DNA from: Bradyrhizobium sp. OK095
GTDB taxonomy: Bacteria; Pseudomonadota; Alphaproteobacteria; Rhizobiales; Xanthobacteraceae
Direction: 5' to 3'
NCBI RefSeq assembly: GCF_900109945.1
Contig: NZ_FOBX01000003.1
Span: 1 to 64,000, forward strand
DNA length: 64,000 bases
This document shows, piece after piece, positions 28,447-38,631 of the stretch (its first letter is position 1; every line of letters starts with the position of its first letter). A program made the translations under genes and the position numbers. The notes below the pieces were generated by a model, which was not told where the DNA came from, ran no database searches, and saw only the letters and a list, made by a program, of their open reading frames with translations.

Positions 28447-29451
28447 ATGAATATGTCCCCCCGTCCGAACTCGATCATGCAGGCCGCGGTCTTCCACGGC
28501 AACGACCGCATCACCATCGAGCGCGTGGCGATGCCCGATGTCGGGACGGGTGAAGTGCTCGTCCGCGTCTCGCGCACGGCGCTGTGCGGCTCGGATTTCA
28601 AGCTCTGGCACAAGGGCGCCGAGTTCACCGCCGGCCACGAGATTTTCGGCGTGGTCGAACAGCCCGGTCACCGTCTGCATGGCCGTCGCTGTGCCGTCTA
28701 TATTCCCTTGCATTGCGATCACTGTGCCGCCTGCAAGCGCGGCGACACCCAGATGTGCCTGGAAGTCTCGAGCCTGATCGGCTGGAACAGGCCGGGCGGC
28801 TATGCCGAATATGTGCCGGTGCCGGAAAACTGCCTGCTGCCGGTGCCCGACGACATCGAGGACAGCCTCGCGCCGCTGCTGCTCGACACCATCGGCACAT
28901 CAGGTCACGCCGTGCGGTTCGTCAGCCGTGTGGTGCCGCCGGGCGAGGCCGGTCCGGTCCTCGTGATGGGGGCGGGGCCCGTCGGCCTCGGCGTCGTGCT
29001 GGCGCTCCGCGCGCTTGGCTACAGCGATATTCACGTGGCCGATCCGAATGCGGCGCGGCTGAAGATCGCGCAATCTTTCGGTGCCAAGGCGCATCCCGTT
29101 GGCGACACCTCGAAGCGTTTTGCTCTCATCATGGAATGTTCCGGCGCGCATCCGGCGCGCAATCTCGGCATCGAGTTGGTCCTGCCGCGGGGCGCACTGG
29201 TGCTGGTCGGCGAGAACGCGGCGCCCTGGACCATCGAGGAGGGCAAGGTGTTCCGCCGCAAGGACTTCTATATGATCCGGACCTTCTACTTTCCGGTCTC
29301 GGATTTCGAGCCGAATGTCGAGCTGCTGCGCAAATACAAGGATGAGTATCGAGTCCTCGTCGACGGTGAGTTCGGCTTGTCGACGCTGCCTGAAAACTTC
29401 GCGCGCTTTGCCAAGGGCGAGCTGATCAAGCCCGTCTTGGCACTGGATTGA
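28447..29451 (+). CDS. Zinc-binding alcohol dehydrogenase (L-idonate/sorbitol dehydrogenase-like)
   Basis: A 334-residue medium-chain dehydrogenase. The catalytic zinc ligands are the Cys in ALCGSD and the His/Glu in AGHEIFG. The structural zinc site has four cysteines spaced as CDHCAACKRGDTQMC. The cofactor loop is VMGAGPVGLGVV. Related enzymes oxidise polyols or sugar acids such as L-idonate, sorbitol or galactitol. In this operon it would produce the ketose or keto-acid that feeds the kinase and aldolase. ATG at 28447; a second in-frame ATG ten codons on is possible. Confidence 0.87.
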   Translation: MNMSPRPNSIMQAAVFHGNDRITIERVAMPDVGTGEVLVRVSRTALCGSDFKLWHKGAEFTAGHEIFGVVEQPGHRLHGRRCAVYIPLHCDHCAACKRGDTQMCLEVSSLIGWNRPGGYAEYVPVPENCLLPVPDDIEDSLAPLLLDTIGTSGHAVRFVSRVVPPGEAGPVLVMGAGPVGLGVVLALRALGYSDIHVADPNAARLKIAQSFGAKAHPVGDTSKRFALIMECSGAHPARNLGIELVLPRGALVLVGENAAPWTIEEGKVFRRKDFYMIRTFYFPVSDFEPNVELLRKYKDEYRVLVDGEFGLSTLPENFARFAKGELIKPVLALD

Positions 29452-29457
29452 GCGATC

Positions 29458-30527
<1,070 letters not shown>

Positions 30528-30531
<4 letters not shown>

Positions 30532-31487
30532 GCGCGCTGGCGAACATCGCGGATGTGTCGGCGCTGGCGGACGTGGCATCCGGGAAGAGCCCCGTGCACG
30601 TGATCTGCCTCGGGCTATCCGCGCTTGATCAGGTCTGGCGCGTCGATCGCCTGTTCGCGGGCCAAAGCGAGAAGATCAAGGCCGTCGGCTACGGCACGCT
30701 TGGCGGCGGTATGGCGGCCAATGCCTCGGTCGCGGTGGCAAAGCTCGGCGCGTCCGTCGCGTTCTGGGGGCGGGCAGGGAATGACGCCGCGGGTCATGAG
30801 ATGAAGTCGGCCTTCACCGCCGAAGGCGTCGATGTCGAAAACTTCCGCCTGTTTCCCGATGGCCGCTCGTCCGTGTCCGGAGTTATCGTCGACAGCTCCG
30901 GTGAGCGGCAGATCGTCAACTTCCGTGGGCATTACCCGGAGGCCGCAGACTGGCTTCCGCTCGACGCCGTCGCGCGCGCATCCTCCGTGCTGGCTGACCC
31001 GCGCTGGGTCGATGGCGCCGCGACGCTGTTTCGACAAGCGCGATCGTGCGGCATCCCGACGGTGCTTGATGGCGACATGGCCGATGCCGAGGTGTTCGAA
31101 CGGTTGTTGCCCTTGACCGATCACGCCATCTTCTCCGAGCCCGCGCTCACATCCTTTGCCGGCTCGGCAAAGGATGAATCTCTCGCAGCCCTCGCGCGCT
31201 TCGGCTGCCGCGTCATCGCTGTCACGCGCGGCGAGGGTGGTGTGAGCTGGTACGAAAGCGGCGAGCTGCACCGCCAGGCCGCCCATGCCGTCGATGTCGT
31301 GGACACGACAGGCGCGGGTGACGTCTTCCACGGCGCCTATGCGCTTGCGATCGCCGCCGGCCTCGACGTGCGCGCGGCCATGGCGTTCTCGGCAGCCACG
31401 GCCGCTATGAAATGCCGCCATGCCGGCGGTCGAAACGGAATCCCCGATATCAACGAGTGTCTTGTATTCATGAGGACGAAGCCATGA
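30528..31487 (+). CDS. PfkB-family sugar kinase
   Basis: A 319-residue ribokinase-fold kinase. The N-terminal signature is GGGMAANASVAVAKLGASVA and the active site is DTTGAGDVFHGAYA, with the catalytic Asp in GAGD. GTG start at 30528 overlaps the ATPase stop as GTGA, and its own stop overlaps the aldolase ATG. This tight coupling to a LacD/YihT-like aldolase suggests it makes the phosphorylated ketose or keto-acid that the aldolase splits. Confidence 0.9.
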
Positions 31488-32521
31488 GAACGATTGGAAA
31501 GAACCGCGGCCTTGCACGGCTCGCTGACGCGGACGGCCATTTTCGGATGGTCGCGCTGGACCAGCGGCCGCCACTGTTCGATGCCATCGCGAAAGCGAAA
31601 GGCATCACGCGGGAGCAGGTGGAGTATTCCGACGTCACGGCGGCCAAGCGCCTCCTCGTCGAAAACCTCGCGCCGCATTGCAGCTCGATGCTGTTCGATC
31701 CGAATTTTGCGGTACCCGCTGCGATCGACCTGCTGCCGCCGCGCTGCGGACTGATCATGACCCTGGAAGAGCATCGCGTCGAGGAGACTGCGGGCGGCCG
31801 CAAGTCGCGTGCGATCACCAATTGGAGCGTGGAAAAAATTCGTGCCATGGGCGGCGACGCCGTCAAGGTGCTGGCCTGGTACCGGCCGGACGCCGATGCC
31901 GCGGTGAACGAACACCAGAAGCGCTTCGTGCGCAAGATCGGCGAGGACTGCGCCCGTCACGACATTCCCTATGTCCTGGAACTGCTGGTCTATCCGTTCC
32001 TCGGCAGCGCCAATCATACCGCCGACTACGTGGAATCGCCGGGCAAGCTCCCCGGCCTCGTCATCGACAGCGTGCGCGAGTTCGCCAAGCCGGAATACTG
32101 CGTCGATCTCCTCAAGCTGGAGAGCCCGCTCGCGGCCAACAGCCTGCCGGCCCGCGACGGTAGCGCGGAAGCAAAAGCTGCGCAGAATGAATTCGATGCG
32201 ATCGGCGATATCTGCCGCCAGCGCAACATCCCCTGGGTGCTGCTGTCGGGAGGCGCTGCGCCAGAAAAGTTCGAGCTGGTGCTCGATTACTCCTATGCTG
32301 CAGGCGCGAGTGGCTTCCTGGCGGGCCGCACGATCTGGCTCGATGCCGTCCTGAAGAATTTCCCGGACCGCGCGGCGGTTTCGGCCAGCCTGCGCAAGGA
32401 TGGCCTCAATGTGCTCGAGCGGCTCAGCGAGCTGACCACGGCCAAGGGCACGGCCTGGAAGGCGCGCTATCCGGTCTTCACTGAAATCAAGCAGGAAGGT
32501 GACTTCGCGCGCGCTTACTGA
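31484..32521 (+). CDS. LacD/YihT-type class I aldolase (DeoC/LacD family)
   Basis: A 345-residue TIM-barrel aldolase. It has MVALDQRPPL near the start, KVLAWYRPD, the presumed Schiff-base Lys in LLKLESPLA, and PWVLLSGG...ASGFLAGR at the phosphate site. Characterised relatives split tagatose 1,6-bisphosphate (LacD) or 6-deoxy-6-sulfofructose 1-phosphate (YihT). The ATG at 31484 overlaps the kinase stop. No sulfoquinovosidase or YihS-like isomerase is present, so a sulfosugar role is not supported by context; a polyol or ketose pathway is more plausible. Confidence 0.85.
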   Translation: MRTIGKNRGLARLADADGHFRMVALDQRPPLFDAIAKAKGITREQVEYSDVTAAKRLLVENLAPHCSSMLFDPNFAVPAAIDLLPPRCGLIMTLEEHRVEETAGGRKSRAITNWSVEKIRAMGGDAVKVLAWYRPDADAAVNEHQKRFVRKIGEDCARHDIPYVLELLVYPFLGSANHTADYVESPGKLPGLVIDSVREFAKPEYCVDLLKLESPLAANSLPARDGSAEAKAAQNEFDAIGDICRQRNIPWVLLSGGAAPEKFELVLDYSYAAGASGFLAGRTIWLDAVLKNFPDRAAVSASLRKDGLNVLERLSELTTAKGTAWKARYPVFTEIKQEGDFARAY

Positions 32522-32560
32522 GATGGTGGCGGCTCCGCGTCGTCTCGCAGGATCTGCAAC

Positions 32561-33685
32561 ATGACTGACAGCTTCACCATCCGTTCGATCGAGGCGTTCT
32601 GCTATCGCTATCCGCTGGCGACGCCGGTGGTGACTTCGTTCGGCAAGATGCTCAACCGACCCGCCGTCTTCGTTCGCGCTGTCGACGAGGATGGCGTCGA
32701 GGGGTGGGGTGAAGCCTGGTCCAACTTTCCCGCACCGGGCGCCGAGCATCGCGCCCGGCTTGTCAATGACGTGCTTGCGCCGGGTCTTGTCGAGCGCAGG
32801 TTCGACGGCCCCGCGCAGGCTTTCGAGGCCTTGACTGAGGGTACCGAGGTCCTTGCACTTCAATGCGGCGAGCCCGGTCCGTTCGCGCAAGGAATTGCAG
32901 GCATCGATCTCGCGCTTTGGGATCTCGCCGCAAGGCGGCAGCGCTTGCCGCTGTGGCGGCTGCTCGGTGGGCAGTCGAGAAAGATCAAGGTTTATGCCAG
33001 CGGCATCAATCCCGGCGGCGCCGCGCAAATGGCGGAAGCCGCGCTTAAGCGCGGCCATCGCGCGCTGAAGTTGAAGGTCGGGTTCGGCGCGGAGACCGAC
33101 CTTGCCAACCTCACCGCGCTGCGCGCGATCGTCGGCGCGGGCATGCTCGCCACGGATGCCAATCAGGGCTGGTCGGTGGATCAGGCATTGGAGGTGCTGC
33201 CGCGCTTGGCCGAGTTCGATCTGCGCTGGCTGGAGGAGCCGATCCGTGCCGATCGGCCGCGCGAGGAGTGGCGTAGGCTGTGGGCGAGCGCGAAGATGCC
33301 GATTGCCGCGGGCGAGAACATCTCCAGCGCTGCGGGCTTCAGGGAGGTTCTGGCGGAAGAGGTGCTCGGTGTGGTTCAGCCCGATATCGCGAAATGGGGC
33401 GGGCTCAGCGTCTGTGCCGGCCTCGCGCGAGACGTTCTGAAGTCGGGTAAAACGTTCTGCCCGCATTATCTCGGTGGCGGCATCGGACTGCTCGCCTCGG
33501 CGCATCTCCTCGCGGGTATTGGAGGTGCCGGATGGCTCGAGGTCGACGCCAACGACAATCCGCTGCGCGATCTGTTCTGCGGTCCAGTCGAGACCGTGCG
33601 CGAAGGCACCGTTTTGCTGAGCGACGAGCCCGGGCTCGGAATTGTGCCAGATCTTTCAACTATCGCTTGTTACCGCAGCGTATAG
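32561..33685 (+). CDS. Mandelate racemase/muconate lactonizing enzyme family protein (sugar acid dehydratase-like)
   Basis: A 374-residue enolase-superfamily enzyme. The KxK base motif is in LKLKVGFG, the metal ligands in TDANQG, EEPI and AGEN, and the opposite-face residues in PDIAKWGG and the His in CPHYLGGG. This places it with the MR/MLE sugar-acid dehydratases or cycloisomerases. It is the last gene of the LacI-controlled operon, 39 bases after the aldolase. A dehydratase plus kinase plus aldolase would fit breakdown of a sugar acid; which acid is not evident. Confidence 0.87.
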   Translation: MTDSFTIRSIEAFCYRYPLATPVVTSFGKMLNRPAVFVRAVDEDGVEGWGEAWSNFPAPGAEHRARLVNDVLAPGLVERRFDGPAQAFEALTEGTEVLALQCGEPGPFAQGIAGIDLALWDLAARRQRLPLWRLLGGQSRKIKVYASGINPGGAAQMAEAALKRGHRALKLKVGFGAETDLANLTALRAIVGAGMLATDANQGWSVDQALEVLPRLAEFDLRWLEEPIRADRPREEWRRLWASAKMPIAAGENISSAAGFREVLAEEVLGVVQPDIAKWGGLSVCAGLARDVLKSGKTFCPHYLGGGIGLLASAHLLAGIGGAGWLEVDANDNPLRDLFCGPVETVREGTVLLSDEPGLGIVPDLSTIACYRSV

Positions 33686-33704
33686 GCCCGCGGCGACGGT
33701 GTCG

Positions 33705-34020
33705 TCAGACGCGGCGGGCTATCAAAGTGCGATCGCTTGCGAATGCCTCTGTTATCTGGCGCGCAATCCATTCGGCCGTCGGGTTCGCGGTGACGTTGAT
33801 CCAGACGAGGTCTCTGGAGGTCCGTGTCCAGCAGTGGCCGCCTACCTACCGAGCGCGACTTCCAACGCCATTAGCAGCGAATGCCTGCCCGATGCCAACG
33901 CACGAGTGTCTCGGGGCCGATGATCGTAAGGACCTCCAGGATCGACGGAAACCAACGATACAGCTGGATAAAGAACCAGCGGTCGCTGTTTGTCAGTCGC
34001 ACCCGGCCCTTCACCTTACG
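33705..34020 (-). pseudogene. Degenerate DDE/integrase-type transposase remnant
   Basis: On the minus strand, residues RLTNSDRWFFIQLYRWFPSI and then PETLVRWHRAGIRC match the start of a common rhizobial integrase-core transposase, as far as I can recall it. A TAA replaces the expected Tyr codon after RC, and the frame resumes as WRWKSRS before an internal deletion. In another frame RDLVWINVTANPTAEW continues the core domain to the TGA at 33705-33707. The element is therefore broken by a stop, a frameshift and a deletion. It fills most of the gap before dusA. Confidence 0.6.
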
Positions 34021-34218
34021 CGTCACCCCAGCAACGCGGATAGGGTTTTCGGTACACACAGGTCGCCAGGCCTGTGCACTCGGGTTTTCGTGTGCACGAT
34101 GTGTGTACGGAGGCGGCGATTTGGCTTCCAATCGGAGCGGATATGATCGTAGAAAGCCAGCTCGGGAAAGCTCGATCGCACCAAATTCTTCAGTCGGTCC
34201 AATCCGATGTGGGACCGA
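34021..34218. other. Remaining spacer upstream of dusA
   Basis: This part of the 533-base gap between the dehydratase and dusA shows no gene. It contains repeated GTGCAC/GTGTGTAC-like words (34046-34110) and should hold the dusA promoter. It may be further transposon debris. Confidence 0.4.
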
Positions 34219-35238
34219 ATGGAGACAAAAAAGACAAACGAAATGAATAGCTTAGACTGCCGCTTTTCCGTGGCGCCCATGATGGATTGGACTGATCGGC
34301 ATTGCCGGGTGTTCCACCGTCACCTGACACGGCGGGCGCTGCTCTATACCGAGATGCTGACGACCGGTGCGATCATTCATGGCGACCGGGAGCGGCTGCT
34401 TGGGTTCGATGCGGTCGAGCATCCGGTCGCGCTTCAACTCGGCGGATCGGATCCGCGCGAGCTCGCGCAGGCGGCGCGGATCGGCGAGGAGTTCGGCTAT
34501 GACGAGATCAATCTCAATGTCGGTTGCCCGTCCGACCGTGTGAAGGATGGCCGCTTCGGCGCTTGCCTCATGGCGGAGCCGGAGCTTGTGGCGCGGTGCG
34601 TCGAGGCGATGAAGCGTGCGGTTGCCGTGCCCGTCACGGTGAAGTGCCGCATCGGCATCGATGACCAGGATCCGGAGGTCGCACTCGATACGCTCGCGCG
34701 CGCGGTGGTCGCCTCCGGCTGCGATGCGCTGATCGTGCATGCGCGAAAAGCCTGGCTCAACGGTCTGTCGCCGAAGGAGAACCGCAACATTCCGCCGCTC
34801 GACTACGACCGCGTCTATCGCCTCAAGCGCGCGATGCCTGACGTGCCCGTCATCATCAATGGCGGCATCCCAGGCATCGACGAAGCGAAAGCCCATCTCG
34901 AACACGTCGACGGCGTGATGCTCGGCCGCGCCGCCTATCAGGAGCCGTGGCGGCTGTTGTCGGTCGATGCCGATATCTTCGGCGAGGCGGCGCCGCATGC
35001 GACCATGCAGGAGGCGTTCCAGGCGATGATGCCCTATATCGAGCAGCAGCTTGCACGGGGTACGCGGCTGCACGCCATCACGCGGCATTTCGTCGGGGCA
35101 TTCCATGCCGTGCCCGGCGCACGCGCCTTCCGCCGCCATCTCGCCGAGAATGGGGTGAAGCCGGGCGCAGGTGTGGACGTGCTGCGCGATGCGATCGCGC
35201 GGGTCGGTGCGCGCGCGCCGGCGGAAGCGGCGGCCTAG
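34219..35238 (+). CDS. dusA: tRNA-dihydrouridine synthase A
   Basis: This flavoenzyme reduces uridine to dihydrouridine at positions 20/20a of tRNA. The protein (339 residues) opens with RFSVAPMMDWTDRHCR, the DusA hallmark; the catalytic Cys is in NLNVGCPSDRV, and INGGIPG and MLGRAAYQ form the FMN phosphate site. The ATG at 34219 has GGGA upstream; an in-frame ATG at 34243 is the main alternative. The 5' end of dusA is a known integration target of mobile elements, which fits the transposase debris just upstream. Confidence 0.93.
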   Translation: METKKTNEMNSLDCRFSVAPMMDWTDRHCRVFHRHLTRRALLYTEMLTTGAIIHGDRERLLGFDAVEHPVALQLGGSDPRELAQAARIGEEFGYDEINLNVGCPSDRVKDGRFGACLMAEPELVARCVEAMKRAVAVPVTVKCRIGIDDQDPEVALDTLARAVVASGCDALIVHARKAWLNGLSPKENRNIPPLDYDRVYRLKRAMPDVPVIINGGIPGIDEAKAHLEHVDGVMLGRAAYQEPWRLLSVDADIFGEAAPHATMQEAFQAMMPYIEQQLARGTRLHAITRHFVGAFHAVPGARAFRRHLAENGVKPGAGVDVLRDAIARVGARAPAEAAA

Positions 35239-35249
35239 CCGTAATCACA

Positions 35250-35281
35250 CGAAGAGCCGGATTGCGACATCCGGCTCTTCG
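35250..35281 (+). terminator. Intrinsic terminator after dusA
   Basis: CGAAGAGCCGGAT (35250-35262) pairs perfectly with ATCCGGCTCTTCG (35269-35281) around a 6-base loop, followed on the plus strand by TCGATTGGTTTT. It lies between convergent dusA and the beta-barrel gene and could serve both. Confidence 0.75.
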
Positions 35282-35291
35282 TCGATTGGTT

Positions 35292-35960
35292 TTAGCGGAA
35301 CAGATCGAAGTGATAGTTCACGCCGACGCGGAAGGTGTGGAATTTCGCGGCGTTCCAGTCCGCCAAATCGTTATGCTTGAAGTCGGTGTAGAGATATTCG
35401 GCCTTGGCCGACCATTTCGGCAAGAACGCCCATTCGACGCCGCCGCCCGCGGTCCAGCCCATCTTCATCTTGTTGATCGGGCCGTCCTTCAGTTCGCCGG
35501 TGGCAAGACCGGCGGTCCCGAAGAAAAGCAGCCGTGAATCCATCGTGGCGATGCCGGCGCGGGCGCGGCCGGTCATATACCAGGGCAGGCTGATTGCGGC
35601 GCTGTTGAGCGCGTCGTGGTTCTTGATGTCTCCGCCTTCGAAGTCGTTCTCGATGCCGACCACGAACATCGGCGAGATCTGGTAGTTGTAGCCGATCTGC
35701 ACGCCGCCAACGGCGCCCTTGACCTTGCCGCCGCCGGTGCCGACGAGATTGTTGAAGGCGTTGTCGCCGCTCTCGGCATAGCCGGCGTTGAAGCCCGCAT
35801 AGAGGCCCGTCCACGAATAAACGGGCTGAGGCGTCGTGTAGGCGGAGGCCGGCGCTGCATAGCGCGGCGACAGGTCCGCAGCGCAGGCGCTGCCCGCTGC
35901 GAACGCAGCGGCAAAGGGCAGGGCGCGCATCGTGCAGCGTAAGGCGGCTCTGGCAGTCAT
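35292..35960 (-). CDS. Outer-membrane beta-barrel protein (Omp25/OmpA-like porin family)
   Basis: A 222-residue outer-membrane protein with a signal peptide ending SACAADL and a mature part that starts YSWTGLYAGFNAGYAES, the hallmark of small rhizobial 8-strand barrels. It has alternating aromatic strands to the end and a C-terminal aromatic residue in NYHFDLFR. The ATG at 35960 is chosen; ATGs nine codons upstream (35987) and nine downstream are possible. A palindrome lies about 80 bases upstream. Confidence 0.87.
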   Translation of the reverse strand: MTARAALRCTMRALPFAAAFAAGSACAADLSPRYAAPASAYTTPQPVYSWTGLYAGFNAGYAESGDNAFNNLVGTGGGKVKGAVGGVQIGYNYQISPMFVVGIENDFEGGDIKNHDALNSAAISLPWYMTGRARAGIATMDSRLLFFGTAGLATGELKDGPINKMKMGWTAGGGVEWAFLPKWSAKAEYLYTDFKHNDLADWNAAKFHTFRVGVNYHFDLFR

Positions 35961-36038
35961 GATTCTCAATCTCCCACTTGGCCGCATCCCCTAAGGGTGA
36001 GCAGCACTCATCCAACCCCGATCCGGGAATGGTGATTG

Positions 36039-36064
36039 TTATAAACCGACTGGGCGGTTTGTAA
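36039..36064. promoter_or_regulatory. Palindrome upstream of the beta-barrel gene, TetR-site-like
   Basis: TTATAAACCG (36039-36048) and CGGTTTGTAA (36055-36064) form an inverted repeat with one mismatch around ACTGGG. AAACCG...CGGTTT is the style of many TetR-family operators. No TetR gene is in the window, so the binder is unknown. Confidence 0.4.
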
Positions 36065-36147
36065 ATAGCGGAAATGCCACACTCGGCCCGCTCCGGCGAG
36101 CGCGTCGCCTGTTGCAGTGTGAGGACGGTGGATTTGCGCGACTGCGT

Positions 36148-36702
36148 CTAATCGATCGCCGTGCGCGGGCGCCGGTGGCCGCCCTGAAGCTCCGGATAGC
36201 CGGTGAGCATCAACGTGTCGGAGCGAACGCCCCAGCTTTCGAGACGATCGAGGAAGCTCATGCCGAGCAGATTGGTCTTCATCTGGCCGCGCTGCACGAC
36301 GAGGGCCGGCACTGATTTTTCGACGAGATGGCCGACGGAGAGACGGTCGAGCGTGAGGCGAGCGGCCTTGGTGTGGCCGCCGGCGGTCTCGAGATCGACG
36401 TTATACTCGAGCATATCGAGCGGCAGTCCGATCGCTCTTGCGGTTTCCCAGGTCAGCACCACCGAGGTCGCACCGGTATCGATCACCATCGGCGCGGCGA
36501 TGCCGTTGATCTTTGCACGCAGCGCGAATTCGCCGCCCTGGCCGCGCTGGATCTGCACGGCAGGCGCCGGGGAGGCCGTCTGCGCGCGAAACATGTGCGA
36601 GACCTTGGTGCTCGCGCGCACGAACTGGTCGGGATCGCCATAAGCGACCACGGCACCGGCTGTGCCGGCGAGCATGACGAGAACGAGCAGGAAGCGGATC
36701 AT
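36148..36702 (-). CDS. Retropepsin-like aspartic protease family protein
   Basis: A 184-residue protein with an N-terminal membrane or signal segment (MIRFLLVLVMLAGTAGAVVA) and one aspartic-protease lobe (about 65-175). The active-site motif is MVIDTGATSVVLT and a second conserved stretch is LLGMSFLDRL, as in the TIGR02281 clan AA proteases of alphaproteobacteria. It would dimerise like retropepsin in the periplasm. ATG at 36702; the gene follows a DUF1289 gene by 28 bases and is probably co-transcribed with it. The physiological target is unknown. Confidence 0.83.
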   Translation of the reverse strand: MIRFLLVLVMLAGTAGAVVAYGDPDQFVRASTKVSHMFRAQTASPAPAVQIQRGQGGEFALRAKINGIAAPMVIDTGATSVVLTWETARAIGLPLDMLEYNVDLETAGGHTKAARLTLDRLSVGHLVEKSVPALVVQRGQMKTNLLGMSFLDRLESWGVRSDTLMLTGYPELQGGHRRPRTAID

Positions 36703-36730
36703 TGCGCGCCTCCGCTGATGCGCAGGCCGG

Positions 36731-36934
36731 TCAGGCGCGTTTCGGCGATCCCGCGATCGGCTGCAATCCAGCATCCGTCATGCGTGCCGGCAACAGCGCC
36801 ATGACCGAGAGACGCTCCGCGCTTTCCATGGCGTGCCAGCGTGCGATCTCCGGCAAGGTGCGGCCGCATCCGAAACACAGCTTGGTCTTGGGATCGATCA
36901 TGCAGACGGCGACGCACGGTGTTTCTTTGCTCAT
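36731..36934 (-). CDS. DUF1289 family protein
   Basis: A 67-residue protein with four cysteines in PCVAVCMIDP and LCFGCGRTLPEI, followed by the W in IARW; this is the DUF1289 pattern (COG3313), thought to bind a metal or Fe-S centre. ATG at 36934; an in-frame ATG twelve codons earlier is less likely. It lies 43 bases beyond the histidine-kinase stop on the same strand. Function unknown. Confidence 0.8.
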   Translation of the reverse strand: MSKETPCVAVCMIDPKTKLCFGCGRTLPEIARWHAMESAERLSVMALLPARMTDAGLQPIAGSPKRA

Positions 36935-36977
36935 CCGGACATAGTGAAGGATTGGCGGGTATGTCTGCAAGCATGGT

Positions 36978-38564
36978 TTAGGAGCCCGTACCTGCGCTCA
37001 TGATCGGTTTGTGGCGCGGCCGGCGCTTCTCGTCGGGCACCTCCGGCTGGAGCGGCGGAGAATCATCCGACATCGGCGCCAGCGCGCTCATCACGCGCTC
37101 CGGCGGGAAGGTGACGATCACCTCGGTGCCGATGCGCAGCTTCGATTTCAGCGTGAACGTGCCGCCATGCAGGTCGATCAGGTTCTTGGCGATGGGCAGG
37201 CCCAGCCCTGCGCCCTGTTCGGCCGACTTGATCGAGTTGGAGCCCTGGCCGAACGAGGCGAGCACGATCGGAATCTCGTCCTCGGGGATTCCGGAGCCGG
37301 AATCCTTCACGGACAGATATTGTCCGCCCGACGCCGTCCAGCCGGCCTTGAGCCAGATCTCGCCGCCTTGCGGGGTGAACTTGATCGAGTTGGAGAGCAA
37401 ATTGAGCACGACCTGGCGGATCGCACGTTCGTCGGCCCACAGTCGCGGCATGGCCTGCTCGAACACCTCGTGGATGGTGATGCCGCGGCTCGAGGCGCGC
37501 AGCTTCATCAGGTGGTGGCAGTCGGCGACGATTCCGACCAGCGCCACCGCCTCTTCGTTCAATTCGTAACGGCCGGCCTCGATCCGCGACAGATCGAGGA
37601 TCTCGTTGATGAGGTTGAGAAGGTGCACGCCGGAATTGTGGATGTCGCCGGAATATTCCTTGTAGACCGGCACGGCATGCGCGCCAAAGATCTCGCTCTT
37701 CATCACCTCGGAGAAGCCGAGAATCGCGTTCAGCGGCGTGCGCAGCTCATGGCTCATCTGCGCCAGGAAACGCGATTTTGCGACGTTGGCGGCCTCGGCG
37801 CGGTGACGCGCTTCGTCGGAGATTGCTTTCGCCTGTTCCAGTTCGCCGATCAGCGCGTCCTTCTCGGCGCGTGCTTCCAGCGTAGCGAAGGTCGAGGAGT
37901 GCAGGCGGTGTGCCAGCAGCACGAAATAGCCTTCGGCCGCAAGCGCGAGCGCGGCCAGGATGTAATTGTCCAGCGCGCCGGTCATCGCAAAGCTCAGCGC
38001 CATCGCGACCGCAACCGGCGCGGTGGCGGCGAGAGCTGCGATCGGCAGGCTGGCCGCCAGCATACTCGATACTGCGATCACCAGCAGCATCAGGAACATC
38101 ATCAGCGTTTCCGTGACCATGTCGAGGACGGGATGGATCAGGATCGCCATCCAGCACAGGCCATAGAGCAGATCGAGCATGACGAAGCGGGTCTGCCAGG
38201 CGCGCGTTGCCGCGGGCGAGGCGGGTTCGGCCAGGAAGCGGTGGCAGCTGCGGATCATCGCGGCGTGGATGCAGAGCATGCCGGCGGTCCAGGCCGCGGC
38301 CGGGATCGGCTGCATCCACAGCCCGAACAGCACGCCGGTCACGACCACCAGCAGCATCACGACATAGGAGGCCGACAGCCGCGTCTGTGCATATTGGCGC
38401 AGCATCTCGGCGTCGAAGGCCGGCCGGGTTCCGCTGGTCGACGTTAACTTATCGCGCGCCTCGCGCACCCGCTGCGACGCAGCCCGTCGGCTGCTCGCCG
38501 ATGGAGCGCTTGCCGGCTCGGCCGGAAGCTGAACTACCTCTGGCTTTTCAGCGGGGTTACTCAT
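36978..38564 (-). CDS. Sensor histidine kinase of the DivJ/PleC/PdhS type
   Basis: A 528-residue membrane kinase. An N-terminal cytoplasmic tail (1-65) is followed by about six membrane segments (66-218), a coiled coil (225-262) and the phosphoacceptor domain with His at about 272 in MSHELRTPLNAILGFSE. The continuation VMKSEIFG and INEILDLSRIEAGR is the signature of the DivJ/PleC/PdhS group, whose partner is the response regulator DivK. The ATPase domain has NLLSNSIKFTP, DSGSGIP and GAGLGLPIAK. It lacks a PAS domain and so resembles DivJ more than PleC. ATG at 38564. A CtrA-type site lies about 100 bases upstream. Confidence 0.85.
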   Translation of the reverse strand: MSNPAEKPEVVQLPAEPASAPSASSRRAASQRVREARDKLTSTSGTRPAFDAEMLRQYAQTRLSASYVVMLLVVVTGVLFGLWMQPIPAAAWTAGMLCIHAAMIRSCHRFLAEPASPAATRAWQTRFVMLDLLYGLCWMAILIHPVLDMVTETLMMFLMLLVIAVSSMLAASLPIAALAATAPVAVAMALSFAMTGALDNYILAALALAAEGYFVLLAHRLHSSTFATLEARAEKDALIGELEQAKAISDEARHRAEAANVAKSRFLAQMSHELRTPLNAILGFSEVMKSEIFGAHAVPVYKEYSGDIHNSGVHLLNLINEILDLSRIEAGRYELNEEAVALVGIVADCHHLMKLRASSRGITIHEVFEQAMPRLWADERAIRQVVLNLLSNSIKFTPQGGEIWLKAGWTASGGQYLSVKDSGSGIPEDEIPIVLASFGQGSNSIKSAEQGAGLGLPIAKNLIDLHGGTFTLKSKLRIGTEVIVTFPPERVMSALAPMSDDSPPLQPEVPDEKRRPRHKPIMSAGTGS

Positions 38565-38631
38565 CAAGCAACAACGATTCCTGCCCGCGCCGGACGCGGG
38601 CCTTCTGCATTGTCTATCTCTGGCAAGAAAT

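Noticed and set aside
31484..32521. Sulfoquinovose (sulfo-EMP) pathway suggested by the YihT-like aldolase
   Set aside because: The YihQ glucosidase, YihS isomerase and a sulfolactaldehyde reductase are not in the operon, and the aldolase is as similar in motifs to LacD.
31337..33505. A 722-codon open frame on the minus strand
   Set aside because: It is antisense to the kinase, aldolase and dehydratase genes, all with intact active-site motifs.
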